From Bryobacterales bacterium (GTDB lineage Bacteria > Acidobacteriota > Terriglobia > Bryobacterales > Bryobacteraceae): a stretch of DNA of 13,958 nt. The notes under the pieces are model-generated. The model ran no database searches, was not told where the DNA came from, and saw only the letters and a list, made by a program, of their open reading frames with translations. Below are positions 5,110 through 11,231 of this stretch, piece by piece. The DNA is taken from contig PKYZ01000024.1 in assembly GCA_003132865.1 (NCBI GenBank), positions 1 to 13,958 on the forward strand, in the 5' to 3' direction. A program made the position numbers and the translations under genes. How positions within the stretch are numbered: the stretch's first letter is position 1; each line of letters starts with the position of its first letter.

Positions 5110-6053
5110 GCGCCGCGGAGTACTTCGCTACGCCGGGACTCAGCAATAGCGCGATGAAGGACCTGGAGATTTCACCGTTACGATATTGGTATCGGCACCT
5201 CAACCCTGACCGACCTCCGGATGAAGAAACTCCCGAGATGCGCATCGGATCGGCTCTCCACTGCGCTGTCCTGGAGCCGAAAGAGTTAGACAAGCGCTAC
5301 GCCTGCGAGATTTCGCCCGAAGATGTTCCCGGAGTTCTGGTCACGATTAACGAGATACGCGCGTGGCTTCTTGAGCGCGGGATTAAAGCAAAAGGTACTC
5401 TGAAGGCCGAAGTTATTGCCCAAGCGCAGGCTTACGATGCTGAAGCTCCAATCCTCGACGTCCTGATAGCCCAGCATCTCGAGAAGCACGCCGGTAAGAC
5501 CATCCTTACGAAAGATGAGTACTTGCGCGTGACGCGGGCCGCTGGAGCATTGCTGGAGGAGCCGAAGTTGCAGCAGTTGCTTTCCGTCGGAGATCCGGAA
5601 GTTGAGGTGTTTGCGAAAGATCCCGAGACGGGAGTTCAGCTCAAAGCTCGCATGGATTGGGTGGCGCCGAATTTGATTTTGGATCTTAAAACCTTCTCCC
5701 AGCGTGAAGGCAAGACAATCGACAAGTCGATCTCCGATGCGATCTACTTTCAGAAGTACTATAGGACCGCATATTTCTATAGCCTGATGCGTGGTTGGCC
5801 GAAGTGGGACGGACAGTTCATTATTCCGTTCGTTGAATCCACCGAACCTTACGAGGTCCGCATCCGTGCCTTGCGTCCAAAGTTTGGCGGTGACGTAAAC
5901 ATCTGGTGGGAACGTGCAAGGCTCGAATGCCGAGCCCTGATCCGAACCTACGCCGATTACATGGAACGCTTCGGCGATAAGCCCTGGTGGGAGCCGCAGC
6001 AGATAACCGAATTGGAAGATAGGGAGATGCCGGGGATGGCATTCGACAGATAA
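5076..6053 (+). CDS. RecE-like PD-(D/E)XK exonuclease
   Basis: 325 residues from GTG 5076, with GAGGAG at 5064-5069; ATG 5094 is an alternative start. The N-terminus has the family opening LSNSAMKDLEISPLRYW (22-38), then GSALHCAVLEP (59-69) with the conserved His62. The catalytic core is readable as Asp194 in RMDWV and Asp203-x-Lys205 in LILDLKT, followed by QKYYRTAYFYS (226-236), the QxxxY helix of this nuclease clan. RecE-type enzymes resect double-stranded DNA ends 5' to 3' to make single strands for annealing. The adjacent ATPase gene (the stop base is shared with its ATG) supports a phage recombination role. The size suits the C-terminal nuclease domain of RecE rather than the full E. 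coli protein. Confidence 0.85.
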   Translation: MPDTEPMRQQMSAAEYFATPGLSNSAMKDLEISPLRYWYRHLNPDRPPDEETPEMRIGSALHCAVLEPKELDKRYACEISPEDVPGVLVTINEIRAWLLERGIKAKGTLKAEVIAQAQAYDAEAPILDVLIAQHLEKHAGKTILTKDEYLRVTRAAGALLEEPKLQQLLSVGDPEVEVFAKDPETGVQLKARMDWVAPNLILDLKTFSQREGKTIDKSISDAIYFQKYYRTAYFYSLMRGWPKWDGQFIIPFVESTEPYEVRIRALRPKFGGDVNIWWERARLECRALIRTYADYMERFGDKPWWEPQQITELEDREMPGMAFDR

Positions 6054-7105
6054 TGGAATTCATAAAAGCTATTCGTAAATCCGTGCCGATGCTGATGAGC
6101 GTTTCGGGAGTTTCTGGATCGGGCAAAACTTTTTCGGCTTTGTTGCTGGCTGCTGGAATCGCCGGCTCTGACGGTGAAGTTGGATTCATTGACACCGAGA
6201 ATGGCCGCGGCGAAATGTACGTTGATTCACCCGGCATCGTGAAGGCGCTCCCGAAAGGCTTTCGCTATGGGCGCCTTGATCCGCCGTTCACCCCCAAGCG
6301 CTACATCGAAGCTATCACCGCTGCTGAGAAGGCCGGCATAACGGTCTGCGTGGTGGATAGCACGACTCACGAGTGGGAAGGCATCGGAGGCTGCTGTGAG
6401 ATGGCGGAAGAACATAAGCTCCGCGGTATGCCAAATTGGGCTCTTGCCAAGCGAGAACACAAGCGTTTCGTGAATCACTGCCTCAGCACTAACATGCATT
6501 TGATCTTCTGCCTTCGCGCTCGCGATAAGGTTAAAATCCTTGAAGTTGGAGGAAAGACCGAGGTTGTGCCTATCGGAATACAGCCAATCTGCGAGAAGAA
6601 CTTCGTTTTTGAAATGCTGGTCTCTCTGCTATTGGACGAAAAAAGCCACGCCGCCCAACCGCTGAAGGTTCCCGAGCCGTTGCTGGCGTTGTTCCCCGAG
6701 GCCCACCTGATAACCAAGCAGGACGGCGAGCGCATCCGCCAGTGGAACTCCACGGGCGGAACGCTGGACCCGCATGAGCAGTTAAAGAAGCGCGCTCGTG
6801 CTGCCGCAGAGGATGGCGCTGATGCGTACGTGGCCTTCTACAAAGTGTTGCCGAATGCCCAGAAGAAAGTCCTGGCCGACTCGATCCACGGAGAACTGAA
6901 GGGCATCGCTGAAGCGGCAGACAGGGAACGTTCAAGCCAGAAGGAGGACGGCTTCTCGCTGACGCCGCCGGCCGACATCAGGACATGGGAAGAACTCCCG
7001 CGACCGCCCAGCATTGCGGGCTACAAACCTGGCGAGCGGGCCTGCTCCAACGGGAACGTCTATCGCGTCACGGATTCGGAAGGCTGGGAGATGGTCACGC
7101 AATGA
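6053..7105 (+). CDS. Phage recombination P-loop ATPase (RecA/Sak4-like)
   Basis: 350 residues, ATG 6053 overlapping the nuclease stop (TAATG). Walker A is GVSGSGKT (19-26). Strand 2 ends in FIDTENGRGE (45-54), and Walker B is VCVVDS (98-103), followed by THEWEGIGGCCEMAEE. The 'DS-THEWEG' block is typical of a phage AAA_24/Sak4-related group. The C-terminal third (from about 230) is a helical and then disordered extension not needed for the ATPase core. Paired with the exonuclease, it is likely to act in end-directed recombination or replication restart; Sak4 proteins stimulate single-strand annealing together with an SSB. No separate annealing protein is found nearby. Confidence 0.8.
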   Translation: MEFIKAIRKSVPMLMSVSGVSGSGKTFSALLLAAGIAGSDGEVGFIDTENGRGEMYVDSPGIVKALPKGFRYGRLDPPFTPKRYIEAITAAEKAGITVCVVDSTTHEWEGIGGCCEMAEEHKLRGMPNWALAKREHKRFVNHCLSTNMHLIFCLRARDKVKILEVGGKTEVVPIGIQPICEKNFVFEMLVSLLLDEKSHAAQPLKVPEPLLALFPEAHLITKQDGERIRQWNSTGGTLDPHEQLKKRARAAAEDGADAYVAFYKVLPNAQKKVLADSIHGELKGIAEAADRERSSQKEDGFSLTPPADIRTWEELPRPPSIAGYKPGERACSNGNVYRVTDSEGWEMVTQ

Positions 7106-7130
7106 ACGAGAACCGGCAGGAAGGCTTCTG

Positions 7131-7190
7131 ATGGCAATGACTATCGTTTGCGGTGAGTGCGGAATCGAGTTCTCGGGAGAAGGCGGATGA
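7131..7190 (+). CDS. Possible micro-protein or broken zinc-finger start
   Basis: ATG 7131 overlaps the stop of a 9-residue frame (MNENRQEGF, 7102-7131) that itself overlaps the ATPase stop. It encodes 19 residues, MAMTIVCGECGIEFSGEGG, with a CxxC knuckle that normally starts a longer zinc finger. A frameshift from a longer protein, or real micro-proteins linked by overlaps, are both possible. The 76-residue frame at 7153 overlaps it. Confidence 0.25.
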   Translation: MAMTIVCGECGIEFSGEGG

Positions 7191-7383
7191 AGACTCCCGT
7201 GGTGAACGCGGTCAATTGCTCGCTTGTGGTGATTATGTGCCTGCTAACCGAACGCTCTGGGAGGACATGCGGGAACTAGCGTTCCCATCGCTCACCACCG
7301 CCAGCAATTGCTTCACGGAGCTATCGCCGGCAGCCAAGGCGTTCGTACTTGACCGCTGGCGGAAGTGGAAGGGGCTGCCATGA
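7153..7383 (+). CDS. Hypothetical protein, uncertain start
   Basis: Open from GTG 7153 to TGA 7381-7383; 76 residues. The first 25 residues are polar and doubtful. The C-terminal part (LWEDMRELAFPSLTTAS and LSPAAKAFVLDRWRKWKG) looks like a genuine helical protein. Internal GTG starts near 7237 would give a shorter form. The stop overlaps the ATG at 7380, which supports the frame. No family is recognised. Confidence 0.5.
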   Translation: MSAESSSREKADEDSRGERGQLLACGDYVPANRTLWEDMRELAFPSLTTASNCFTELSPAAKAFVLDRWRKWKGLP

Positions 7384-7784
7384 GCCTGCTCAGTGTTAGC
7401 GAGTTCAAGGCGCTGGCGCAGCCGAGGCGCAGCAAGTATGGCGTGGCGCCAGCTAGTGAGCGGGCGTATGGCGGGAAAACGTATATGTCGAAGCTCGAAT
7501 GTGGCTATGCGCAACTGCTGGACACGTGGAAGCTGGCCGGCGCGGTGAAGGAGTGGACCGGCCAGGTTGCGTTTGTTCTGCACGCGCCTGGACTTCTGTT
7601 CTCAAGAAAGAAGCCGCCGGTACTCGGTAGGTACATCTGCGATTTCAAGATTGTGTGGGAGACTGGGCGAGTTGAGTACGTCGAGACGAAGGGCTTTATG
7701 ACGCCGCTGGGCAAATGGAAACTAGCGCACTGTCAAGCCGAATACAATCTCAAGATCACGCTGGTACGCAAACTTCCTACTTAA
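7380..7784 (+). CDS. DUF1064 phage nuclease-like protein
   Basis: 134 residues from ATG 7380 (ATGA overlap), preferred over an upstream GTG. The sequence KTYMSKLECGYAQLL (33-47), then GAVKEWTGQVAF (54-65), GRYICDF (83-89) and VEYVETKG (98-105) follows the DUF1064 order: 'SKxE...LL', 'GxxxxWxxQ', 'Y.xDF', 'vvExKG'. Glu40, Asp88 and Glu102-x-Lys104 fit a PD-(D/E)XK site, and the family is regarded as Holliday-junction-resolvase-like. It closes the recombination module after the exonuclease and ATPase, so junction resolution is a fair inference. Confidence 0.8.
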   Translation: MSLLSVSEFKALAQPRRSKYGVAPASERAYGGKTYMSKLECGYAQLLDTWKLAGAVKEWTGQVAFVLHAPGLLFSRKKPPVLGRYICDFKIVWETGRVEYVETKGFMTPLGKWKLAHCQAEYNLKITLVRKLPT

Positions 7785-7796
7785 CTCACAATTGTC

Positions 7797-7833
7797 TTGA
7801 CAAATCGCGGCGAAGTGCGCTAAAAATAGAAGT
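7797..7833 (+). promoter_or_regulatory. Sigma70-like promoter
   Basis: TTGACA (7797-7802), an 18-bp spacer and TAAAAA(T) (7821-7827). The flanking TTGTC-TT-GACAA (7792-7803) is a short palindrome over the -35 box and could be an operator. The predicted start near 7833 is about 5 nt before ATG 7838, with no Shine-Dalgarno between. Confidence 0.55.
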
Positions 7834-7837
7834 GTCG

Positions 7838-7963
7838 ATGAAACGGAAAGTTGGAAGACCCGCGAAGAAAACATACTGCGGTAAGTGCGGCAAGTTACAA
7901 CCCAGCGCACGGGCGGCTTGGAAGCACTGCATAGGCAAGGCAGCAAAACGTAAGGCAGCTTAG
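7838..7963 (+). CDS. 41-residue zinc/AT-hook-like protein
   Basis: ATG 7838 to TAG 7961-7963; MKRKVGRPAKKTYCGKCGKL, then residues ending in AAKRKAA. A GRP core flanked by lysines (6-8) is the AT-hook signature. Cys14 and Cys17, with His30 and Cys31 (KHC) further on, could bind one zinc. It is a highly basic, Lys-rich protein, likely to bind DNA or RNA. It is the first gene after the promoter at 7797. Confidence 0.6.
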   Translation: MKRKVGRPAKKTYCGKCGKLQPSARAAWKHCIGKAAKRKAA

Positions 7964-8017
7964 CTGGCTCGACCGGCGCAACCCGAAATAGCAGTTAACA
8001 AAAAGGAGAAACAAGCA
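7964..8017 (+). promoter_or_regulatory. Intergenic leader with strong ribosome binding site
   Basis: 54 nt without a gene. It ends with AAGGAG (8003-8008), 9 nt from ATG 8018. No terminator hairpin is visible. It marks a change from ATGA-coupled starts to genes carrying their own strong ribosome binding site. Confidence 0.4.
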
Positions 8018-8374
8018 ATGGCAAATTTGAATTTCACGAATCTACAGGCACCGCGGCAAAGCCTGAACATCAGCTTGGACCAGACCTCGGGATTCCTCGC
8101 GAAGCTGGCAGCTAACAACACTCCCGGCATCCTGGTCTGCGAGAACTTTGAAGGCATGGGAACTGGGACGTTCTTGATTCCCGTAACCGCAACCGAAGTC
8201 ACGAGCGGTGTGCCGTGGCTCGATGCAACCCAGAATCTTGCAGACCTCGGTGTCCCGACCGCATTGCCGATCTACCTCCAGGTGTGGATCGCGAAGAAGC
8301 AAAGCTTCTATGACGTTGCGGGCGTCATTGCGGATCTGAACCGCGGCGAGTCAGTCAACGAGGCGCTGGAGTAA
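8018..8374 (+). CDS. Unknown conserved-looking protein, 118 residues
   Basis: ATG 8018 with AAGGAG upstream, a strong start. The sequence alternates beta-like and loop segments: NLNISLDQTSGFLAKLAANN, then TPGILVCENFEGMGTGTFLI, then ALPIYLQVWIAKKQSFYDVA and an acidic tail. There is no signal peptide or membrane span. Because of its position ahead of the lipoprotein and peptidase genes it may be a virion or lysis-region protein, but I cannot identify it. The stop (TAA 8372-8374) is 2 nt from the next start. Confidence 0.7.
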   Translation: MANLNFTNLQAPRQSLNISLDQTSGFLAKLAANNTPGILVCENFEGMGTGTFLIPVTATEVTSGVPWLDATQNLADLGVPTALPIYLQVWIAKKQSFYDVAGVIADLNRGESVNEALE

Positions 8375-8376
8375 CC

Positions 8377-8937
8377 ATGGACCCTACTCAATCCACTCGC
8401 CGCGATTTCGGCCGCACCTTGGCCATCTCATCCCTGGGAGCGGCGTCACTGCCGCTCATCGGATGCATAAAGGGTGGCGTTAACGCGCCCACCACAGGGC
8501 AGTCGATAATCACGACAACTTTGGAGTTAATCATTCCGGCGGCTGAAACGATACTCCCGTTCATCCCTGGGTTGAATGGCGCGGAAGCCGCTATAATCAC
8601 CGCTGCCCTGAATGGGCTCGCCACCGCAGTCCCTTTTGCTGTTACCGAGTTAGCATCCACGGATACGCCGCTGGAGAGGTTCACTAAGATTTCGTTAGAG
8701 TTTGGAACGGTCGCGCTCAGTTCGCTCAACGGAAAGTTGGGCGGCGCTCCGGCAAAGGTTCTGACGATCATCACCGCCATCGCTACCGATGTGTCGAACT
8801 TCCTCGCATCGATCAACCCGCCGGCCGCTGCCGCACGAGGAGCCGCTGTGCAATTCCAGCTCACGCCTGGGGACTTGAAGGCTTTGCCTAAGATCGCCAA
8901 GCGGGCCGCTGCATTGAAGGCAAAGCTCGGTCACTAA
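8377..8937 (+). CDS. Twin-arginine lipoprotein, helical
   Basis: 186 residues from ATG 8377 with GGAG at 8368-8371. The N-terminus reads STRRDFGRTLAI, a twin-arginine (Tat) motif with Arg8-Arg9 and Phe11, then a hydrophobic segment and the lipobox LIGC with Cys30 as the lipidated residue. The mature part is Ala/Ile/Leu-rich and helical, with several hydrophobic stretches (TTTLELIIPAAETILPFIPG, AEAAIITAALNGLATAVPFA, KVLTIITAIATDVSNF), so it may associate with membrane. A Tat-exported lipoprotein in a phage is unusual. Candidate roles are superinfection exclusion or modification of the host envelope. Its neighbour is a peptidase. Function unknown; signal reading good. Confidence 0.75.
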   Translation: MDPTQSTRRDFGRTLAISSLGAASLPLIGCIKGGVNAPTTGQSIITTTLELIIPAAETILPFIPGLNGAEAAIITAALNGLATAVPFAVTELASTDTPLERFTKISLEFGTVALSSLNGKLGGAPAKVLTIITAIATDVSNFLASINPPAAAARGAAVQFQLTPGDLKALPKIAKRAAALKAKLGH

Positions 8938-8947
8938 GGAGGGCTAG

Positions 8948-9730
8948 ATGCCGATACAACGAAAATACGGGTGTAGATTCGGGCTGCCGGGGGATAATCG
9001 ATTCCCTCGGCTGGCTGTCGATCCGGCTTATCCGCCATTGTCACCGGATAAGAGCCTGCTCGAAACCGGATTTATGCCGCCGGTGTTTGACCAAATTACC
9101 ACATCAGGTTGTACGGGCCACGGCTACGCTGGTGTGTTGATGTATGCTCGCGCCAAGCAGGGGCTGCCGTTTATCGATCTATCGCGCCTTTTCCCGTACT
9201 GGAATGCACGCTCGATGGAAGGCACTTCATCTTCCGACTCAGGCGCGGTAATCGCTGATGTCATCACGGCTTCACAGCAATACGGTGACTGCCCCTACAT
9301 TGACCTGCCGACCGAACAATCGCTCGTCACGGTCGCGCCACCTCCGCAGGCGTTTACCGACGCCATTCTCCACAAGACGCTGGCAGCAACGCGCGTTTGG
9401 GGGAAGGACGCGTACGGGCTACAGTACCATGCCAAGCATGTGATCGACGTGCTCGGGCTTCCTGTGCTCTACGGGGTTACCGTATACGCGTCCTTCGAGT
9501 CCCAGCAGATCGCTGATACTGGCATCGTTCCAATGCCGGGGCCAAATGAGAAACTAGCAGGCGGCCATTGCATTTGGATTTATTCCTACGACGATGCGAC
9601 ACGGAAGGTAAGGTGCCGAAATTCTTGGTCGAAGTCGTGGGGACAGCAAGGAGATTTTGAGGCTGATTACGACTACATCTTCAACCCCGCGTACAGCTCG
9701 GATTTTCACGCGGTTACACTGGGAGCGTAG
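8948..9730 (+). CDS. Papain-family (C1A) cysteine peptidase
   Basis: 260 residues from ATG 8948, with AAGGAGG at 8936-8942. The complete papain catalytic set can be read: oxyanion Gln49 (FDQITTSGC), nucleophile Cys55 in SGCTGHGY, His207 in GGHCIW and Asn225 in CRNSWSKSWG, the family's NSWGxxWG signature. There is no signal peptide and no long inhibitory propeptide; only about 45 residues precede the catalytic domain. It is therefore probably made active, or activated in another way, in the cytoplasm or virion. Candidate roles are head/tail protein maturation, degradation of a host protein, or lysis. It is the best-defined gene of this section. Confidence 0.88.
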   Translation: MPIQRKYGCRFGLPGDNRFPRLAVDPAYPPLSPDKSLLETGFMPPVFDQITTSGCTGHGYAGVLMYARAKQGLPFIDLSRLFPYWNARSMEGTSSSDSGAVIADVITASQQYGDCPYIDLPTEQSLVTVAPPPQAFTDAILHKTLAATRVWGKDAYGLQYHAKHVIDVLGLPVLYGVTVYASFESQQIADTGIVPMPGPNEKLAGGHCIWIYSYDDATRKVRCRNSWSKSWGQQGDFEADYDYIFNPAYSSDFHAVTLGA

Positions 9731-9739
9731 GAGCGTAGA

Positions 9740-9910
9740 ATGTTTGACCACGATCGCGACAAAGACTTAAATGAGCTGATCATCGCGAAGCTCGACAAGC
9801 TCAAGGACCAGACGGATCGTATCGAACTTTCGCAGGCTCGGATCATCAGATTGCTGATGAGAACACCTGTGGCGGCAACAATGCAGTTAACCATCAACAA
9901 GGAGAAATAA
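9740..9910 (+). CDS. Small coiled-coil protein
   Basis: 56 residues, ATG 9740 to TAA 9908-9910, with GGAG at 9730-9733. Residues 8-40 form an amphipathic helix with heptad-like spacing (LNELIIAKLDKLKDQTDRIE, then LSQARIIRLLM), ending in a short polar tail. Probably dimeric; could be a scaffold, a chaperone for a neighbour or an assembly factor. No family is recognised. Confidence 0.6.
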   Translation: MFDHDRDKDLNELIIAKLDKLKDQTDRIELSQARIIRLLMRTPVAATMQLTINKEK

Positions 9911-9911
9911 G

Positions 9912-10277
9912 ATGTTAGAAAAAGTAGTCAAAGCAACTCTTGATTTGCCGCTACCGGATAGTGGTACCGGAACGGCCACCCTTTCATTCGTGGACGCCGC
10001 GGGGCTGGCCGGCGCGGTCCTTCCACCCGGAAGCGCTACAGTGTGGACTTCCAGCGACCCGACAGTTATCAGTGTAACCGGGAATGCGGACAACGTGACG
10101 GCTGCGTTTGGGCCGGCCACGCCAGTGAAGCTCGGTGTCGGTATCGTTATCAGCTCAGCGACCACACTTCCGGCTGTTGGTGCGGCTGCGCCAGTAGTCA
10201 TAAGCGCATCAGGTCAGCCGATTGACGTGATAGCTGGCGGCCCGGCTGGCGCCCAGATGGTAGAGTCGGTTAACTAG
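9912..10277 (+). CDS. Ig-like (BIG2-type) beta-sandwich protein
   Basis: 121 residues, ATG 9912 with AAGGAG at 9899-9904. The core VWTSSDPTVISVTGNADNVT (44-63) is the signature segment of bacterial Ig-like repeats (SSDxxVxxV), followed by further strands and PVVISASGQPIDVIAG. The N-terminal KVVKATLDLPLPDSG supplies the first strand. Phage Ig-like domains usually decorate capsids or tails and aid adhesion. It has no signal peptide, which fits a virion protein. The role is inferred. Confidence 0.7.
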   Translation: MLEKVVKATLDLPLPDSGTGTATLSFVDAAGLAGAVLPPGSATVWTSSDPTVISVTGNADNVTAAFGPATPVKLGVGIVISSATTLPAVGAAAPVVISASGQPIDVIAGGPAGAQMVESVN

Positions 10278-10282
10278 CGGTT

Positions 10283-10455
10283 TTGCTGGGTAGGGCGAGC
10301 CTAAAAACGAGCTTCGATCCCAGCAACGGGTGGTCTGCGACTGGCGCAGACCGTTCGTTAGAGGCTTCGGTTCGGGCGGGCAATCCGGGGGAAGGGTACG
10401 CCTGGATTGGAGCTTCTAACGAACGGATAAGCTGGCGGGAGAGAACTGCGCCCGC
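10283..10455 (+). ncRNA. Candidate structured RNA, four consecutive stems
   Basis: The region between the Ig-like gene and the gene at 10473 has no convincing coding frame. Stem 1 is TTGCTGGG (10283-10290) with CCCAGCAA (10319-10326), enclosing a small TAGG/CCTA hairpin. Stem 2 is GGTCTGCG (10332-10339) with CGCAGACC (10345-10352) and a 5-nt loop. Stem 3 is CCGTTCGTTAGAGGCT (10351-10366) with AGCTTCTAACGAACGG (10411-10426), 16 pairs including one G-U; inside it CAATCC (10381-10386) pairs with GGATTG (10404-10409), extending to nine pairs with another G-U. Stem 4 is GCGGG (10435-10439) with CCCGC (10451-10455). Both G-U pairs favour RNA of the plus sense. The call is from base pairing only. 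Confidence 0.55.
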
Positions 10456-10472
10456 GAGGGTTGGAGGGGATG

Positions 10473-10607
10473 ATGAAACGCAAAAAGAAGCCCGTGGTAG
10501 AGCCACCCGATGACATGCGCTCTCTATACGAGCCATTGAAGAGCGTGGAAGGTGAAATCGTTGGGAATTATATACTTGACTTCCCAGGGGAACTCATCTA
10601 CAATTGA
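10473..10607 (+). CDS. Small basic-to-acidic hypothetical protein
   Basis: 44 residues from ATG 10473; ATG 10470 is too close to the GGAGG at 10463-10467. It begins MKRKKKPVVEPPDDMR and ends LDFPGELIYN. A promoter for the next gene lies inside its 3' end. It is short and unrecognised, but the ribosome binding site is good. Confidence 0.5.
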   Translation: MKRKKKPVVEPPDDMRSLYEPLKSVEGEIVGNYILDFPGELIYN

Positions 10608-10611
10608 GTCA
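10576..10611 (+). promoter_or_regulatory. Strong sigma70-like promoter, leaderless start
   Basis: TTGACT (10576-10581), a 17-bp spacer and TACAAT (10599-10604). The predicted transcription start coincides with the A of ATG 10611. No Shine-Dalgarno precedes that ATG. The promoter overlaps the 3' end of the preceding gene. Confidence 0.7.
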
Positions 10612-10811
10612 TGGCAGACACAATGTATCTCGTTGGTTCCGAAGATGTTTCGCGGGCTGGTAACTCGATGCGAAACGCCGCTGAAGAAATGAGCAGGGCG
10701 GCGGCGAACATCGAAGGCGTGATGGAACGGCACCAGCGGTTCATGGACGATTGGCTCGAACGCTTCACGCAGGTACTGGAAAACGACTTCCAGAGAAAGG
10801 CGCGAAGCTGA
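10611..10811 (+). CDS. Coiled-coil protein from leaderless start
   Basis: 66 residues, ATG 10611. After a short N-terminus (MADTMYLVGSEDV) the rest is one amphipathic helix: AGNSMRNAAEEMSRAAANIE, then MERHQRFMDDWLERFTQVLE and a basic end. It is directly driven by the promoter at 10576. The stop is immediately followed by the ATG of the transposase fragment at 10812. No family is recognised; it may oligomerise. Confidence 0.6.
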   Translation: MADTMYLVGSEDVSRAGNSMRNAAEEMSRAAANIEGVMERHQRFMDDWLERFTQVLENDFQRKARS

Positions 10812-11231
10812 ATGAGCAAGAGCACAATCAGCACCTTCAAGTTGTTCGAACTTTTCCCTAACGAGGAAGCGGCTCGGACGTACCTCGAAGATCGTCTCTG
10901 GCCCAACGGCCCGATCTGCCCAGAGTGCAAATCTGGTGAGTCCGTGGTTTCCCGACCTAAAGGTTTTTACCGCTGCAACGCATGCGAGAAATTCACCTTC
11001 ACCGTTCGGACGGGTACCATCTTCGGTCGGAGTCACATCCCGCTGCATAAGTGGCTGTATGCCATGTACCTCCTGGTGACTTCGCGCAAAGGCATTTCGT
11101 CCATGCAACTCGCCAAGGAAATCGGCGTTACCCAGAAGTCGGCTTGGTTCATGCTCTCTCGGCTGAGATCCAAGATGCAATTGAGGATTCGCTTCACGGC
11201 GAACAGGAGAAGCCATGAAAACGCCTCCTGA
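10812..11231 (+). pseudogene. Truncated IS1595-family transposase (zinc ribbon + HTH only)
   Basis: 139 residues from ATG 10812. Residues 5-58 match the IS1595 N-terminus: FELFPNEEAARTYLEDRLWP, then a zinc ribbon with Cys36-Cys39 and Cys55-Cys58. After it come FTVRTGTIFGRSHIPLHKWL (64-83) and the helix-turn-helix KGISSMQLAKEIGVTQKSAW (93-112). At about residue 124 (RLRSKMQ) the similarity ends in an unrelated tail, LRIRFTANRRSHENAS. The ISXO2-like DDE catalytic domain, normally about 150-200 residues more, is absent, and no IS ends are seen. It is either a decayed element or a domesticated DNA-binding fragment. In another frame the last bases read LSAEIQDAIEDSLHGEQEKP followed by a stop in an ATGA overlap, perhaps the tail of a lost phage gene. 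Confidence 0.8.

Noticed and set aside
8388..8900. 170-residue open frame on the minus strand
   Set aside because: Antisense to the Tat lipoprotein gene, whose signal peptide and ribosome binding site are convincing; the reverse frame is a shadow of its Ala-rich codons.
10369..10410. TTCGG/GGTTCGGGC look like a tRNA T-arm
   Set aside because: No cloverleaf can be drawn around it: no acceptor stem, D-arm or anticodon arm at the right spacing.
10283..10513. 76-residue frame starting at TTG through the stem region
   Set aside because: It has a TTG start, no ribosome binding site, a low-complexity protein with no family pattern, and perfect stems that constrain the bases instead. The gene at 10473 with GGAGG overlaps it in another frame.
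10524..11216. 230-residue open frame on the minus strand
   Set aside because: It is antisense to the coiled-coil and transposase genes, both with clear families or starts, and has no recognisable protein pattern.
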